NCBI RefSeq assembly: GCF_000264905.1
Contig: NW_006763136.1
Location: forward strand, 1,033,485-1,097,484
DNA length: 64,000 nt
Direction of reading: 5' to 3'
From: Stereum hirsutum FP-91666 SS1
Taxonomy: Eukaryota; Basidiomycota; Agaricomycetes; Russulales; Stereaceae
Shown here: one piece after another, positions 9,301-16,976 of the stretch
Layout of the letters: each line of letters starts with the position of its first letter
How positions within the stretch are numbered: position 1 is the first letter of the stretch
Notes under the pieces: model-generated
Seen by the model: only the letters and a program-made list of their open reading frames with translations
What the model was told of the DNA's origin: nothing
The model's database searches: none
Translations under genes and position numbers: made by a program

Positions 9301-10355
9301 AGGTGGAGGTAGTGGAGACAATGATGAGGGAGAAGGAAGTAGGGGTGAAGCAGAGCAGGAGGACGGTGAGCTGGATGGATGAGAGCTCCGCGATCAGCGG
9401 TTGGGACGTCTACGGGTTCCCTGCAAACGATCGCCCCGGCTCTTCCAAGACCGTCCCTGAAACCGACGACTGGTACGCACCTCCGCGAACGCACGTGTAC
9501 TACCTCGAGAAGCCCAAGGTACTTCCGTACGCGCTGGCACCGCTGTTCGATCAGGACGCCTATTGGGTGGACGAGGATGTCGACCAGGTATTGGCGGCGC
9601 AGAAGGAATACTGGGATGCGGGTGTGGTACGGTGCCGGATTCGGAAGGTAACGGAGGTGGAGTGTTCGAGGTTCGAGGCAACGGAGTGGAAGCCGTTGGC
9701 GGATTATTGGTGTGGGGTAGAAGCTGCGTACGATAAGGATGTGGTGGATATGACGGGGGTGGAGGAGGCACGGCGCCCGAGCGTTCCGGTAGCCCACTTC
9801 CCGACCTATACGCAGTCCCGCCTTTTTAATCCGCACTACCTCCAGGAGACGTCGCTCGGCGCGCATCGCGCTGCCCACCTGCTCGAACATCACGCTCGTA
9901 GGTCGGACCTCGCCGTTTACCCTCAGTTCCCCGTCATCACCAACCCCCGAGCCCCTTTCAACGTCAACTGGGTCGCTTACCTGTATCTCCGCCAACTTCA
10001 CAAGTACCGGTATGAGAAATTCGTCGCGAGTCTTTCAAGGAAGGAGTGGCAGGATATGGAGAGCTACGGCGAAGGGCTGATCGGAAGGGGGGATAGGTTC
10101 GAGACGTACGCGGACCTCGAGGATTACTTACAGGGCAAGAACCCGTTCTTTCGCGCCGAAGAAAAACGCGATCTCTTCTTTTATGTCGAGTATCTCATGC
10201 ACCAAAAGGTCCGTACTCTCGCGCACATCGTCAATTACATTCTCTCTGTCGAGGTCGGCGATGCCGCCCTCATCCGCTACCTCAACGACCGAGGATTTTT
10301 CGACGGAGATGCCAAACTCGAGTCCTTCGGGACCGTCACTGGTCACTCTGCTTAG
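396..10355 (+). CDS. ORF1: Gag, zinc knuckle, protease and five protease-like domains, long unknown C-terminus
   Basis: This 3319-aa frame encodes the structural and protease part of the element. The start is the ATG at 396, the first after the primer-binding site. Residues about 1-240 are Gag-like, and 376-389 form a CX2CX4HX4C RNA-binding knuckle. A classical retropepsin has its DTG at 801-803 and an ILLGRPW strand near 870. Five more domains of the same fold follow to about residue 1813. Residues about 1830-2175 are a Glu/Arg/Ser-rich tract. The last 1140 or so residues match no family I recognise and are GC-richer than Pol (62% against 42% in one 60-base line each). Length is several times that of usual Gag-Pro. 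It overlaps ORF2 in another frame, so Pol must come from frameshifting, splicing or a separate start. Confidence 0.9.
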   Translation: MVSINGLPRPGHEDAPKKFKGSYDEVERFIDHYEQLLDAASITDEREKCLGVRKYCSTRVANIIETFDGNGPQWNWAALKDEIKLRFDADRASKRYHLADLHAFLEKSQKKKITTTAAFKQYDLNFRYIWTHLSAPKPDDSQKFTYYWLGIGLTLRERIEDRFLRTSPGADMSKPIPMTDVYDLGIKVLSRDRFDTIGLAGMVGADDEEDDQTEEGSDWRKDLQEDSESDESDSALAFIKKQKLKGKLMKAIKAVRFDAEDSSDEEPKSKPSISSRASPRHQKSSSVNEKVAALIEELAGMSRTDKRYPSLYYRATTLDSKVKDLIPAPIIASAVQVPSSNGSSSTQTTFERQLPPHLGTAGVSPAARPPLSEMLCYGCGKKGHGMNRCSEIDEKIKSGVIVRDATNRLMFADGSFIRRNGSESFMDAIKRREEETKTFNSHFVKRLGTDMYPDEFKAQLQQAYFAPEGHPAAYIESETDSDIESDGEAEYWTMPAITRAQQKLDDGRRQTRNKIYPSPDDRQKARKQRRQREREDEELVESQARPAQAPSIPGEIPLSSKREGKKKADESKAEVQHDPEPQPQPQPEPVVVITPEPVPMNVEPELYSGKPRPVTEDELTEPPVRKSPRKKDKKRLISSEGEELPTLTPLQTRPSDYDAEEDDDILPDISPRPPSKPEGQRLVEKRAYNPRKSAVSSEVDPKSVVDRILKTPVSSSVGELMGLSKELSQILSDTLKFRPQKEFIDLKNINPKYASGNLAPAQSNKAGNRPDYQSFIAPRVHGELIRLRVDCYGYDINAILDTGSELNVVSSEVFEQCFRLPKDMDQRYDLGDANGGKQTLAGVVKNVKLKCGAIETVAHFCISERPPFDILLGRPWQRGNYVTIDERNDGTYLQFKDPRDRSRVKYELMAEPDETRFDRRFDQRSWAARAAPQGNTYMGFLLPSEETMRRRARDMFVLPVAVAPRQGWDEEPTFIEVGGLFSSSLEEFNLMSVQVWERTGLPLQRYPGMYAPSVTTPDGVELTWIGRVNEVDTVMVLGEGETYLRTEHDYFVMENFPIQNAGVMLGLAAINKWNLRSVTNPNGSLSLRVGSIPENYRFYPLTVPAVLKRPEDLLPRRFHSFLGLTGEVSEEEETKAKFESLPVTELWLMHRARPPQPASTWYAPEQMAIDLALERSIVSEEGLRRVGLRTMWYPRSACIQWSRGKDLYVRKAIDGAEGPVVLRVKASQISAAIDMLVVEHFPYLGIDFVLGQDWMDAVGLAELSSGKEWDLMQFENGLLLEVSTRLIERVPDRDHPYDELATKAISRTNALESVENNSEGEQILPVIELWCMHETVVLRTVFQDNRPIKVAVDVDQPLSLISVEGWRLLGRAGRRPRQNQTVNLSDGRPMKVQATIPDVRFEARLAGGRKQLGSVDLRVIRESPYQEAECVLGSDWAKSSRLLNWSGNENGSLLRFQRSVGQRAAEIRGEILKCPDRTSKKGLGWSRKKLEARYVLPVCIPQGPSDDWQGKEMFPTRVVVDRKLGGINLMSVDTWERTGRGVYRPTSLRLPTVIGPNGEQLVVVGTVHRLDLYFENEDGKHIFCGGVDFLVVVNFPYENASLIVGSAWADKWGVHAEGTPNNVQVTFAHLSSIKKMKAERTIAVHRGKAEECDTDGRALVKVRSRAKSCDRTSPLERGLHEQPGQSDYVPLLELEIACDVLNLRDRVHLEPFQTMKGAVDVGLECSLITLQAWGASGKAARRPEHLIKPLNACGIELDVVGRVDNITLTIFTAGGRRAIGQVDAWVVPTLPLSGIQLMLGRDWVGSARLQKVQPKGSGFHLTFTESLAVPAGWEIETGSVELRRVGNGKSGDATGQQEHTAMGEGSLADKGKRREGLDDSKEFLKREYSESSSFARSRSNSSGERWSMTVEGTESRATQRNEEESVYTLADSERRGRTNDAGTQSYEWECVEKAGQTSEMYLPALAKAKEEASEEEWSVAATYAKSQVSESSEKGSVRDLADSDGDALPAVARVRGNRKVSAEAAEQGGDAQTITRENSNEHVQEEKDGLRADVGLVRVEEGVREREAGVPAESDTDKRTSTARVGYNEKAGPRLLADQEGGLERDEGVTSDTGPLVRRGTRELAEQSIAGRKGKGTKKEGTTLAEREERKRRLVGGESIKENETHLETPIQPSNMSQTQYNQSASAYDSTPPGKSDLEGDLVPLIPATVTTGGRTYDPHYAWDAHESRGRLPFDLMLRSLAEMRWLRERGGDTGMFVSGRAFALKPAIDPDSSTWPRIFTIPEGVLAVEGERMEGVNLVVYAWDDVQMESDVRERAIFVPQMPRSDIAAGKSHVSHSPTCSDTTTSFSSRSDFDTSLIASTSFSRSAVSDLVNALRNSASGSSAPHDANGTVSPYDVEGGGKECEAEDAKDSKDDDDKKEGGSGDAKGKDDEHAMYEVWAERDATTGTYRLVRIDGEELATSEEALRLMLDAPVVEYHINGWGSGPGGFQALTKEAAARPEPLLRPLIDVLNFYFFHHPNETRYPFALEAHDHIGVLSGLLGRPSTPPFPRVHHNTHTAKTGDPLTLIRVHIDPPYLCSFVFAPATRNDNISDFIDSLVATQAWFRIADPPSDPDGVILRPRNRLSAMDHLSRALDIYFMGEEWEDAEVCLEVQEMDGEVEWEKPSWIMDTDIWVRKNSEEGKVYRVRLREFIEEYPLSDSDDDLVRGRERNVFEEAFKQTVEEVQRGRRRERTVGVSTTEREDSGGFTRLMEMTMRELEEESTSEETSTPSLETISNSDYAESSESARESFRPIIHSGHGSECPLYPATSFSSDSHLDALAAQLAPRYPELIDPGMFPSNETDAPGLPEVERLIMLTQRAMPLIEALTRPQPDKTTSDDANALPTPPESVNGEQTNATVVPPFGVSTYGVSHYLPDRFVKTELREEEVDEAGARISRGKNAEVLEFLEGRTAERLRGGRASSENSVEVEVVETMMREKEVGVKQSRRTVSWMDESSAISGWDVYGFPANDRPGSSKTVPETDDWYAPPRTHVYYLEKPKVLPYALAPLFDQDAYWVDEDVDQVLAAQKEYWDAGVVRCRIRKVTEVECSRFEATEWKPLADYWCGVEAAYDKDVVDMTGVEEARRPSVPVAHFPTYTQSRLFNPHYLQETSLGAHRAAHLLEHHARRSDLAVYPQFPVITNPRAPFNVNWVAYLYLRQLHKYRYEKFVASLSRKEWQDMESYGEGLIGRGDRFETYADLEDYLQGKNPFFRAEEKRDLFFYVEYLMHQKVRTLAHIVNYILSVEVGDAALIRYLNDRGFFDGDAKLESFGTVTGHSA
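2730..5835 (+). repeat. Tandem array of six retropepsin-fold domains within ORF1
   Basis: Six units of about 120-130 codons lie at roughly 2730-3110, 3258-3630, 3816-4185, 4362-4737, 4872-5241 and 5457-5835. Each ends with a version of the protease strand hhLGxxW: ILLGRPW, VMLGLAA, FVLGQDW, CVLGSDW, LIVGSAW, LMLGRDW. Most begin with a hydrophobic strand entering the catalytic-loop position. Only unit 1 has DTG. Units 3, 4, 5 and 6 keep an Asp but read DLA, DVD, DRK and DVG. Unit 2 reads SSS. Units 2 and 5 are closest to each other, sharing NLMSVxxWERTG, while 3, 4 and 6 resemble each other. This suggests serial duplication of a retropepsin followed by loss of catalysis. Confidence 0.85.
6872..6879 (+). 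promoter_or_regulatory. Possible internal TATA box in ORF1
   Basis: TATAAAAG lies 49 bases upstream of an in-frame ATG at 6921, exactly where the charged tract gives way to the GC-rich unknown region. This spacing resembles that of several host genes in the window (for example 19082 to 19127). It is coding sequence, so the match may be chance. Confidence 0.3.
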
Positions 10356-13300
10356 TCATTACCTGGTGCGTGCACGAAAACTTGTTCCGTTTCGCCCGCT
10401 TATCATCTTTTCGTCAGAATATCTTGAACGTGATGGCTTGCCGATTCGCGGAAGTGTACGAGTAGCTGGCCCGCCCGTGTGGCGAGACGCGATTTGTGGC
10501 GCGGAACTTCTATCGGGTTTTTCTTGTACGTTGACTCATACGCTCACTCTTTTCGAATGTTTTTTGTCACGATGGTTTTTCGAACCCTCTGTGTTCGCTG
10601 TGTCTCGTTCTGGGACTCCAAATTCTCGTATTATTGCTATCGTGCATAAGGTCTCGCGGTATCGTGTCGGGTGGTGTACGAGTATCGGTCTCTGCTCGAG
10701 TTGTCAATATACGAGAAATCGTGGCTGCGTATGTATAATTACAGGCGTGTACGAGAGTCGTTATCCATGCTCCGAAGTATCTATTTCTTGTTCCCCGCGG
10801 AATTCGTCGTTTGTGTACGATAGTGTCCAGTCGCAGTCATGTCACGAATATTCATTTCTTTTCGACGACTTCGGCGATCGCGCTGTAATCTCGGCGGCTA
10901 TGGCCACTATACTCAACTTCAAAATTCTCGGGCAACTCAGTCATAGGTTTAATTGGTTGAGCTCCGAGTCCCATAAGGGCACTCCAACAAGCCTCATATC
11001 AAATCGGGACTTGTGTGCGACTTGCTGGTGGTGGCTTTTGTGGCACGAGGCATTCCGAATATTACGTAATTTTGACTTCGGAATTTTGGAGAACAGGTCA
11101 AGTTCCGAACTCGAAGAAGATTATAAGTCTCCGCCACCAGTGAAATGCGAGTCGGAAGACCCTTTTGAGCGGGTGTATGCGTGTTTCTCGTTATTCTCCG
11201 AGTTGGCGGAGGAAGAGAGGTACAAGCATAAGGAACCCAAGGTCGACAGTGTGCACGAGAGCCCGGACGAAGAAAGTATTAGGCAACGTTACCGGTCGCT
11301 AGGCATTAGCGAACTGTACGACACGGAAGGGGAGATCGTCGACCTCGAAAATGATGTCATACTAATGTGCGATGATTGGATGGATGCTCAAGAGGCGATC
11401 CAGGTCTTCACCATGTACAAACCAAGTCATCTCCGAGCAAGACCGGTTCCTGGTGTGTACCCCGAAGACACTAAGGTGCGCAGGAATATTCCGGAGGACC
11501 CATTGCTCACTCTGCCAAGAATAGACAAACGTCCACCAGAGTTCAGACCGACAAAACGGATCACTCCTGAGCGTCTTAAGGTTCTCAACATCAATATGGA
11601 CAGCTTCCTGAGCAAAGAGGAGGAGAAGCTTTTCACCCAAGTCATGATGAATAATGAGGATGTCTTCGCGTTTGATGAAAGCGAGCGAGGTACATTTAGA
11701 GAAGACTATTTTTCCCCTTACATCATCCCGACGGTACCTCATGAAGTATGGAAGCATGCAAATATTCCAATCCCGCCTGGAATCAGAGAACAAGTCATCG
11801 AGATGTTGCGGGACAAGATCAAAGCAGGGGTGTATGAGCCAAGCCAATCATCATACCGATCGCGCTGGTTCTGTGTGATGAAAAAGAACGGCAAGCTCCG
11901 CATCGTGCATGATCTCCAGCCCCTAAACAGGGTCACCATCAAGGATTCTTCAATGCCGCCAGTACTTGACAACTTTGTCGAGCCGTTCGCACATCGCGCA
12001 TGCAACTCGGTCTTTGATCTATTCTGGGGCTTTGATGCGCGCAAGATAGCTGAGTCGAGTCGGGATCTCACGGCTTTCATGACACCATTGGGGCTCTTGC
12101 GCCTAACTTCTATCCCAATGGGGTTCACTAATTCCGTCGGCGAGTTCCAGAACTGCATGGCCTTCATTCTCAGCGAAGAAATCGAAACTCATTGCAATAT
12201 ATTCATTGACGATCTAGCCATCAGGGGGCCGGCGACGGAATACCTTGATGAGAATGGTGAAGCGGAAGTTTTGGCTGAGAATGCTGGAATCCGAAGGTTT
12301 GTATGGGAACACGCAGTTGACGTTAATCGTATTCTGCATCGAATCAAGTGCGCAGGAGCGACCTTCTCGCCAGGAAAGATTCAGCTTTGCTCACCAGAGG
12401 TGATCATTCTTGGCCAGAAGTGTACGCCCCAAGGCAGAGTTCCAGATCCGAAAAAGGTGGACAAGATCAGGAACTGGCCTCCTCTCAAGAATGTCAAAGA
12501 CGTGCGCGGATTTTTAGGTTTGTGTGGGACTGTAAGAATTTGGATCAAGAATTATTCTGAGATCATCCGTCCGTTAACGGAACTGATACGGTTTGACACG
12601 GTGTTTGAATGGACATCTCGGCGAAGCGAAGCATTCGAGGTGCTAAAGGAGATAGTGGCATCGGCCCCCGCGCTGCGCCCTATTGACTATACATCCCTTA
12701 AACCGATCATCCTTTCAGTGGATTCAAGCAAGATCGCGGTTGGGTTTATTTTATCACAGTTGGACGAGGAAGGGAAGCGTCGGCCAGCGCGTTATGGGTC
12801 AATACCAATGTCGGACAGAGAATCTAGGTACTCTCAGCCTAAGCTTGAGCTGTTCGGCCTGTACCGTGCATTGCGCCACTTCAGGATCTACATCATCGGT
12901 GTTCGCAACTTCTATGTTGAAGTCGATGCGCAGTACATTCGCGGGATGTTGAATGAACCTGATCTGCAGCCTAATGCCGCGGTGAATCGCTGGATCCAGG
13001 GAATACTGCTGTATGACTTTATATTAGTGCACGTCCCAGCAACACGATTCAAAGGGCCTGATGGGTTGTCACGAAGGAGTCTTGGCGAAGGAGAGGAAGT
13101 CGAGTCAGATAATGATGATTGGCTGGATGATGTTACTTTGCTTGGATCGTCGCACTTTGGTAAAATTGATTTAAGGCAAAGATCACATGCGACGGAGTTT
13201 CCATACTCTATTAACGACTTACCGACCTGCCACAAAGCAGCAGCAGTGCTTCAAGATACGCTATTACGCGAGATTTGGGAGTTTCTCGAAACTCTAAAGT

Positions 13301-14655
13301 ATCCAGAAAGAATACGCACAGGCACAATGCAAGAGCAACGAAGATTTGTTGCGAAGGCAACACAATTCTTTGTCAAACGCAAGCAGCTCTACAAGCGGAA
13401 CTCGCATGGGAGCCCTCTTCTGGTGATATTGGACATAGAAAAAAGAGTCGAGATCCTAATGGAGGCTCACGAAGGTTCTGGGCATAGGGGTGAGCAATCT
13501 GTGTTTGAGATGCTGCGGAAACGGGTGTTCTGGCCACACATGCATGCAGACATCCGGCATCATGTGCGTTCCTGTCATCAGTGCCAAGTGCGCGACACCA
13601 AGAAGATGGTTGTGCCGCCCATTATATCCATGCCGGCCACCATTTTCACAAAAATATATCTTGACACTATGAGAATGCCTGAAGTAGATGGTGTCAACGC
13701 AATCATAGCGGCAAGGGACGACTTATCACGCGTTACCGAGGTCCGGGCGGTGTGGAGTGGAGACTCAGAGCAAGCAGCTGACTTCTTGTGGGAGCAAATA
13801 TACTGCAGATATGGTGCCGTTGGAGAAGTCGTTACGGACAATGGTTCGGAATTCAAGGCGGCATTTGACAAACTCTTAGAACGTAAGCTTAAAATACCAC
13901 AGATCCGGATTTCGCATTACAACAAACGCGCCAATGGAGTAGTGGAGCAAGGGCACTTTGTGTTGCGAGAAGCTCTAGTAAAGGAGTGCGACGGGGACCT
14001 GACAAGATGGCCCTATTTGCTTCCGCATGCGGCATTCACAGATCGAATCACTGTCAGTCGAGTAACGGGTGTTTCACCATTCTATGCGCTTCATGGAGTA
14101 GAGCCGGTGTTACCCCTTGATCTCACTGAGGCTACATTTATGGTTGAAGGATTTAGGCAGGGAATGTCTAGCGTTGACCTGTTTGTGCTTCGCATGCGTC
14201 AACTAGAGAAGCATCCAGAGGAGCTTGCACGCGCGTCGCAGAAGCTCATTGAGCATAGGCTTCAATCAAAGGAATACTTCGAGCGGCGTTTCCATAAGCG
14301 TCTGCGAACAGGGAAAGAAGATGCCGAGTACTTAAAACCAGGGCAATGGATTCTAATTCGAAACTCTGCAATAGAAGAACAACTTAACCGTAAAACTATG
14401 CAGCGTTACATTGGTCCATTCATTATTGTGAGGCAAACTCGGAACGGTGCCTGGGTCATCAAGGACCCAGATGGGACAGTGCATAGACGGGCAGTTGCGG
14501 CGTTCAGGATAGTACCATACATAGCGAGAGACAAGAAAACCTTACGGGACCTGGCTGCGCCAGATCCAGAGCTTGTGAATGAGATACTGGATGAAATTAT
14601 GGAAGAAGTCGAAGAGATGGAATCTGACGACGATCTTTTTCTAAACGGAGCATAA
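10183..14655 (+). CDS. ORF2: Pol polyprotein (reverse transcriptase, RNase H, integrase)
   Basis: This frame copies element RNA and integrates the cDNA. Conserved sequence begins near 11100. An ATG at 10900 is a plausible alternative start, since 10183-10900 resembles nothing in Pol. Reverse transcriptase shows the MKKNGKLRIVHD block, the FDLFWGFDA motif A region, the PMGFTNS block and an FIDD active site at residues 674-677. RNase H follows (SVDSSK near residue 846). Integrase has an HHCC zinc-binding module (HEGSGHRG to CHQC, near 13470-13590) and a DDE core with LDTM, TDNGSEF and VVEQGH. No protease is encoded here; it is in ORF1. No chromodomain follows integrase; the end is a short acidic tail. 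It lies in the +1 frame relative to ORF1. Confidence 0.93.
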   Translation: MSSISCTKRSVLSRTSSITFSLSRSAMPPSSATSTTEDFSTEMPNSSPSGPSLVTLLSHYLVRARKLVPFRPLIIFSSEYLERDGLPIRGSVRVAGPPVWRDAICGAELLSGFSCTLTHTLTLFECFLSRWFFEPSVFAVSRSGTPNSRIIAIVHKVSRYRVGWCTSIGLCSSCQYTRNRGCVCIITGVYESRYPCSEVSISCSPRNSSFVYDSVQSQSCHEYSFLFDDFGDRAVISAAMATILNFKILGQLSHRFNWLSSESHKGTPTSLISNRDLCATCWWWLLWHEAFRILRNFDFGILENRSSSELEEDYKSPPPVKCESEDPFERVYACFSLFSELAEEERYKHKEPKVDSVHESPDEESIRQRYRSLGISELYDTEGEIVDLENDVILMCDDWMDAQEAIQVFTMYKPSHLRARPVPGVYPEDTKVRRNIPEDPLLTLPRIDKRPPEFRPTKRITPERLKVLNINMDSFLSKEEEKLFTQVMMNNEDVFAFDESERGTFREDYFSPYIIPTVPHEVWKHANIPIPPGIREQVIEMLRDKIKAGVYEPSQSSYRSRWFCVMKKNGKLRIVHDLQPLNRVTIKDSSMPPVLDNFVEPFAHRACNSVFDLFWGFDARKIAESSRDLTAFMTPLGLLRLTSIPMGFTNSVGEFQNCMAFILSEEIETHCNIFIDDLAIRGPATEYLDENGEAEVLAENAGIRRFVWEHAVDVNRILHRIKCAGATFSPGKIQLCSPEVIILGQKCTPQGRVPDPKKVDKIRNWPPLKNVKDVRGFLGLCGTVRIWIKNYSEIIRPLTELIRFDTVFEWTSRRSEAFEVLKEIVASAPALRPIDYTSLKPIILSVDSSKIAVGFILSQLDEEGKRRPARYGSIPMSDRESRYSQPKLELFGLYRALRHFRIYIIGVRNFYVEVDAQYIRGMLNEPDLQPNAAVNRWIQGILLYDFILVHVPATRFKGPDGLSRRSLGEGEEVESDNDDWLDDVTLLGSSHFGKIDLRQRSHATEFPYSINDLPTCHKAAAVLQDTLLREIWEFLETLKYPERIRTGTMQEQRRFVAKATQFFVKRKQLYKRNSHGSPLLVILDIEKRVEILMEAHEGSGHRGEQSVFEMLRKRVFWPHMHADIRHHVRSCHQCQVRDTKKMVVPPIISMPATIFTKIYLDTMRMPEVDGVNAIIAARDDLSRVTEVRAVWSGDSEQAADFLWEQIYCRYGAVGEVVTDNGSEFKAAFDKLLERKLKIPQIRISHYNKRANGVVEQGHFVLREALVKECDGDLTRWPYLLPHAAFTDRITVSRVTGVSPFYALHGVEPVLPLDLTEATFMVEGFRQGMSSVDLFVLRMRQLEKHPEELARASQKLIEHRLQSKEYFERRFHKRLRTGKEDAEYLKPGQWILIRNSAIEEQLNRKTMQRYIGPFIIVRQTRNGAWVIKDPDGTVHRRAVAAFRIVPYIARDKKTLRDLAAPDPELVNEILDEIMEEVEEMESDDDLFLNGA

Positions 14656-14720
14656 AGGAAGCCACGGACTTAGCAGATTACTTCTGAGGGCAATCGTGGC
14701 TCGGCAAAGAAGCGCGTCGT

Positions 14721-15575
14721 TTGATGGCGTGGAGTACGTATTTGACAACGACTCCGTTGCTCGAGGATCGACCCGAGCCCCCACATTCGTTACTAGCTAT
14801 GGCCCTCCCCCGCTATTCAGCCCCTCTTCTTCCACCCACACATACGATTCCATACCTCACTCGCGTTCTTCATGACCATCCGATCGACTATGGCGTCGAC
14901 AACGAAAAACCGACTGTGTACATAAGCTCGGGAGGCGTTAAGCTCCCTCCCTCAGGTGCGCATGAGCATTCTCCTACGGTAGTGACAGCAGTCTGACTTT
15001 ACGAAGATGCGAAAGTGACAGCTCCTGGCAGGCGTCCTGCGCTCTCTGATGCCTGCATCACCCATCCCATCTCTCGCACTGCAGTCCCGCCTCCCAATGC
15101 AACCAAGGAGGAAATCACAGCGTATAACCAAGGCCGCTTCCTAAACCCCATATTCCCGCCTGACATCACCGCTCATCGACTTCTTCTTCACCTCACTCTT
15201 CCGCCTGAGTCCCTACTCGAACCTGGCGTTTTCATAGTCGTTAAGGAGGAGAGCCGGAGTGATGATCATGAGCTAGTGCTGTGGATTAGGTTGAGGGTAG
15301 GGTATGACCGTGTCGTTGCAGTGTTTGAGGTAGGACTGGTAGACGACCCTCGTCGCTCAGGGCTTTTATTTGTTGACATACGGAGTGTGCCGGTGACTGT
15401 TGACATGGTGGCACACATGGACACTGGTTACGCGACTATTCCTTCCGAGATTTGGCATCGTGGGCTATTTTGTGGTCATTCCCGGGTCACTTTTCAGCGT
15501 TTCACTACTATGGACGGCATCTGCATGCGTCGGAAGATCCAGTTTGCTGAGCGGGGAGGAGCTGTCGACGTGTAG
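14721..15575 (+). CDS. Accessory ORF after Pol with a retropepsin-like DTG motif
   Basis: Two stretches in the same frame, 14721-14996 and 15015-15575, are separated by one stop. A short GT-AG intron near 14980-15020 could join them, though at about 40 bases it would be very short. The second stretch alone starts at an ATG at 15015 and gives 186 aa. Near its C-terminus is AHMDTGYATIPSEIW, with DTG at 15420-15428 and an SEIW spacing like the SxxxW motif of the ORF1 protease array. No hhLGxxW strand follows before the stop at 15575, so the protease fold would be incomplete. The remainder is unrecognised. It may be a displaced fragment of the protease array. Confidence 0.5.
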
Positions 15576-16042
15576 AATCATTCTTACCGCACTACTATAC
15601 CTTTTTTTCTCTCATTGTTATCCACCTTAGTTACTTTTCTTGAGCTTTTTAGCACCCCGAGTTCTCTTATATTACAACGAGCTGTAAACTGCATGTAGTC
15701 GTCCCCATGTTTTTAAACAATAGTGGGCTTTGGCTGTGAGCATCGATGAAGTCTGAACGTTTATGATGGAAAGGTCAGCCCTATAGGAATATAAGTCTAG
15801 GACGCAACCGAGGACGGTTGCATTTGCTTGTTCCCCGCGGATGTCCGGCATGGACATTGTTTTGTATCCAGAACCATCCCTAGTGTTATTTTCTTCAAAG
15901 CGAGATGATCGCTGGAATTCCATGCCTAATTCGACGATAAGGTTTTCCAGAGACAGGAGCTGCTAGAGCGTGCAAGAATAAATATGGAGGCTAAGGCGGC
16001 GCAGAAACTTCAGACGAATTCAGACATAACCACATCACCATC

Positions 16043-16621
16043 ATGTTCACTCTTTCGAATCTTTCTCGTATTTCCACCATTCAAACTGTAACCGAAGCCG
16101 ACATAGGGCTCGAGCCAATTCACTCATCCCCGCAATCAGCTCATTCCAATCAGTCACTCATTGCGGGTCGGCCGCCTAACGAGCCATACACCCTTTTGCC
16201 TACTCACTATCCTGCATTCGTCATCCCGTTTCGAAGGCGTCAAGAAGAGGAAAGAGAATGGGTGATGATGACAGAGCCGTTTGATGTGATCGGAGTTGGT
16301 TCAGAGTTGATTGGGATGTTCCGTGATGAAGGAATGATGGCGACGCCAGAAGTGGCTGGAGAAGTAACGGGGGTAGAGCGATTTGAGAGAAGGCATGTTA
16401 TCTTTCGAGTTGAAGGAGGAGCCGGATTGAGGTGGAAAGTGGGAGTAAGATATGCGTACGCAAAGGTAGAAAACTGGAGGAGGGCTTGGTTATTTTTCAC
16501 AGCATTCGCCAGTCGATATCCAGTGAGTCAGGGTGAGAATTGGATGAGTAGGTTAATGGGATATGTTTGTGGGCCACTAGAGAAGAAGAGAGAAGGATGG
16601 GGAAAGCAGGGCCTTATGTAG
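16043..16621 (+). CDS. Accessory ORF of unknown function before the 3' LTR
   Basis: This 192-aa frame has a Ser/Thr-rich N-terminus and a more ordered C-terminal half rich in Arg, Glu and aromatic residues. I recognise no domain, no clear membrane segment and no envelope-like feature. Its last codons overlap a purine-rich run (about 16580-16612, GAGAAGAAGAGAGAAGG then GGGGAAAG) that could serve as the polypurine tract. It may be a real accessory gene of the element or chance open sequence in the pre-LTR region. Confidence 0.4.
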   Translation: MFTLSNLSRISTIQTVTEADIGLEPIHSSPQSAHSNQSLIAGRPPNEPYTLLPTHYPAFVIPFRRRQEEEREWVMMTEPFDVIGVGSELIGMFRDEGMMATPEVAGEVTGVERFERRHVIFRVEGGAGLRWKVGVRYAYAKVENWRRAWLFFTAFASRYPVSQGENWMSRLMGYVCGPLEKKREGWGKQGLM

Positions 16622-16976
16622 AAATCGATTAGTCGTTTGGAGTCGCCGAGTCGGGATATGTCAGCGAGTTAGCCGAGACGGGAACTAAGAATCACGCTAA
16701 TGTCGAATGGTTTGTCAGAAAACTCTCGAGTCGACTGTGCATTGTCTTCAGTCAGCATCTCATTATTCAGCAGGCTTATAAACCAGGCTTACGAATCACC
16801 TCTCTCAGCGTCGAGAGAAAGAAATGCTCAGAACGGGATAGATTACTAATCACAAAGGAAGAAAGTATCAGAAATGGTATCATGATCAGTCAGCATTCAA
16901 ATGGAAGAAAGGACACAAGGGAAGAATGGCACGTATACGGTAATATGATTAGGTAAAATGTTCCCAGAGGGAAAGG

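Noticed and set aside
9264..10001. Minus-strand frame of 245 codons inside ORF1
   Set aside because: It is antisense to GC-rich coding sequence, where stop-free shadows are expected, and shows no domain.
14400..14655. Possible chromodomain at the end of Pol
   Set aside because: The segment after integrase (GPFIIVRQTRNGAWVIKDPD) is the usual GPY/F-like end; no chromodomain aromatic cage follows.
16043..16621. Envelope-like gene before the 3' LTR
   Set aside because: No signal peptide, no fusion or transmembrane segment and no cysteine pattern were seen.
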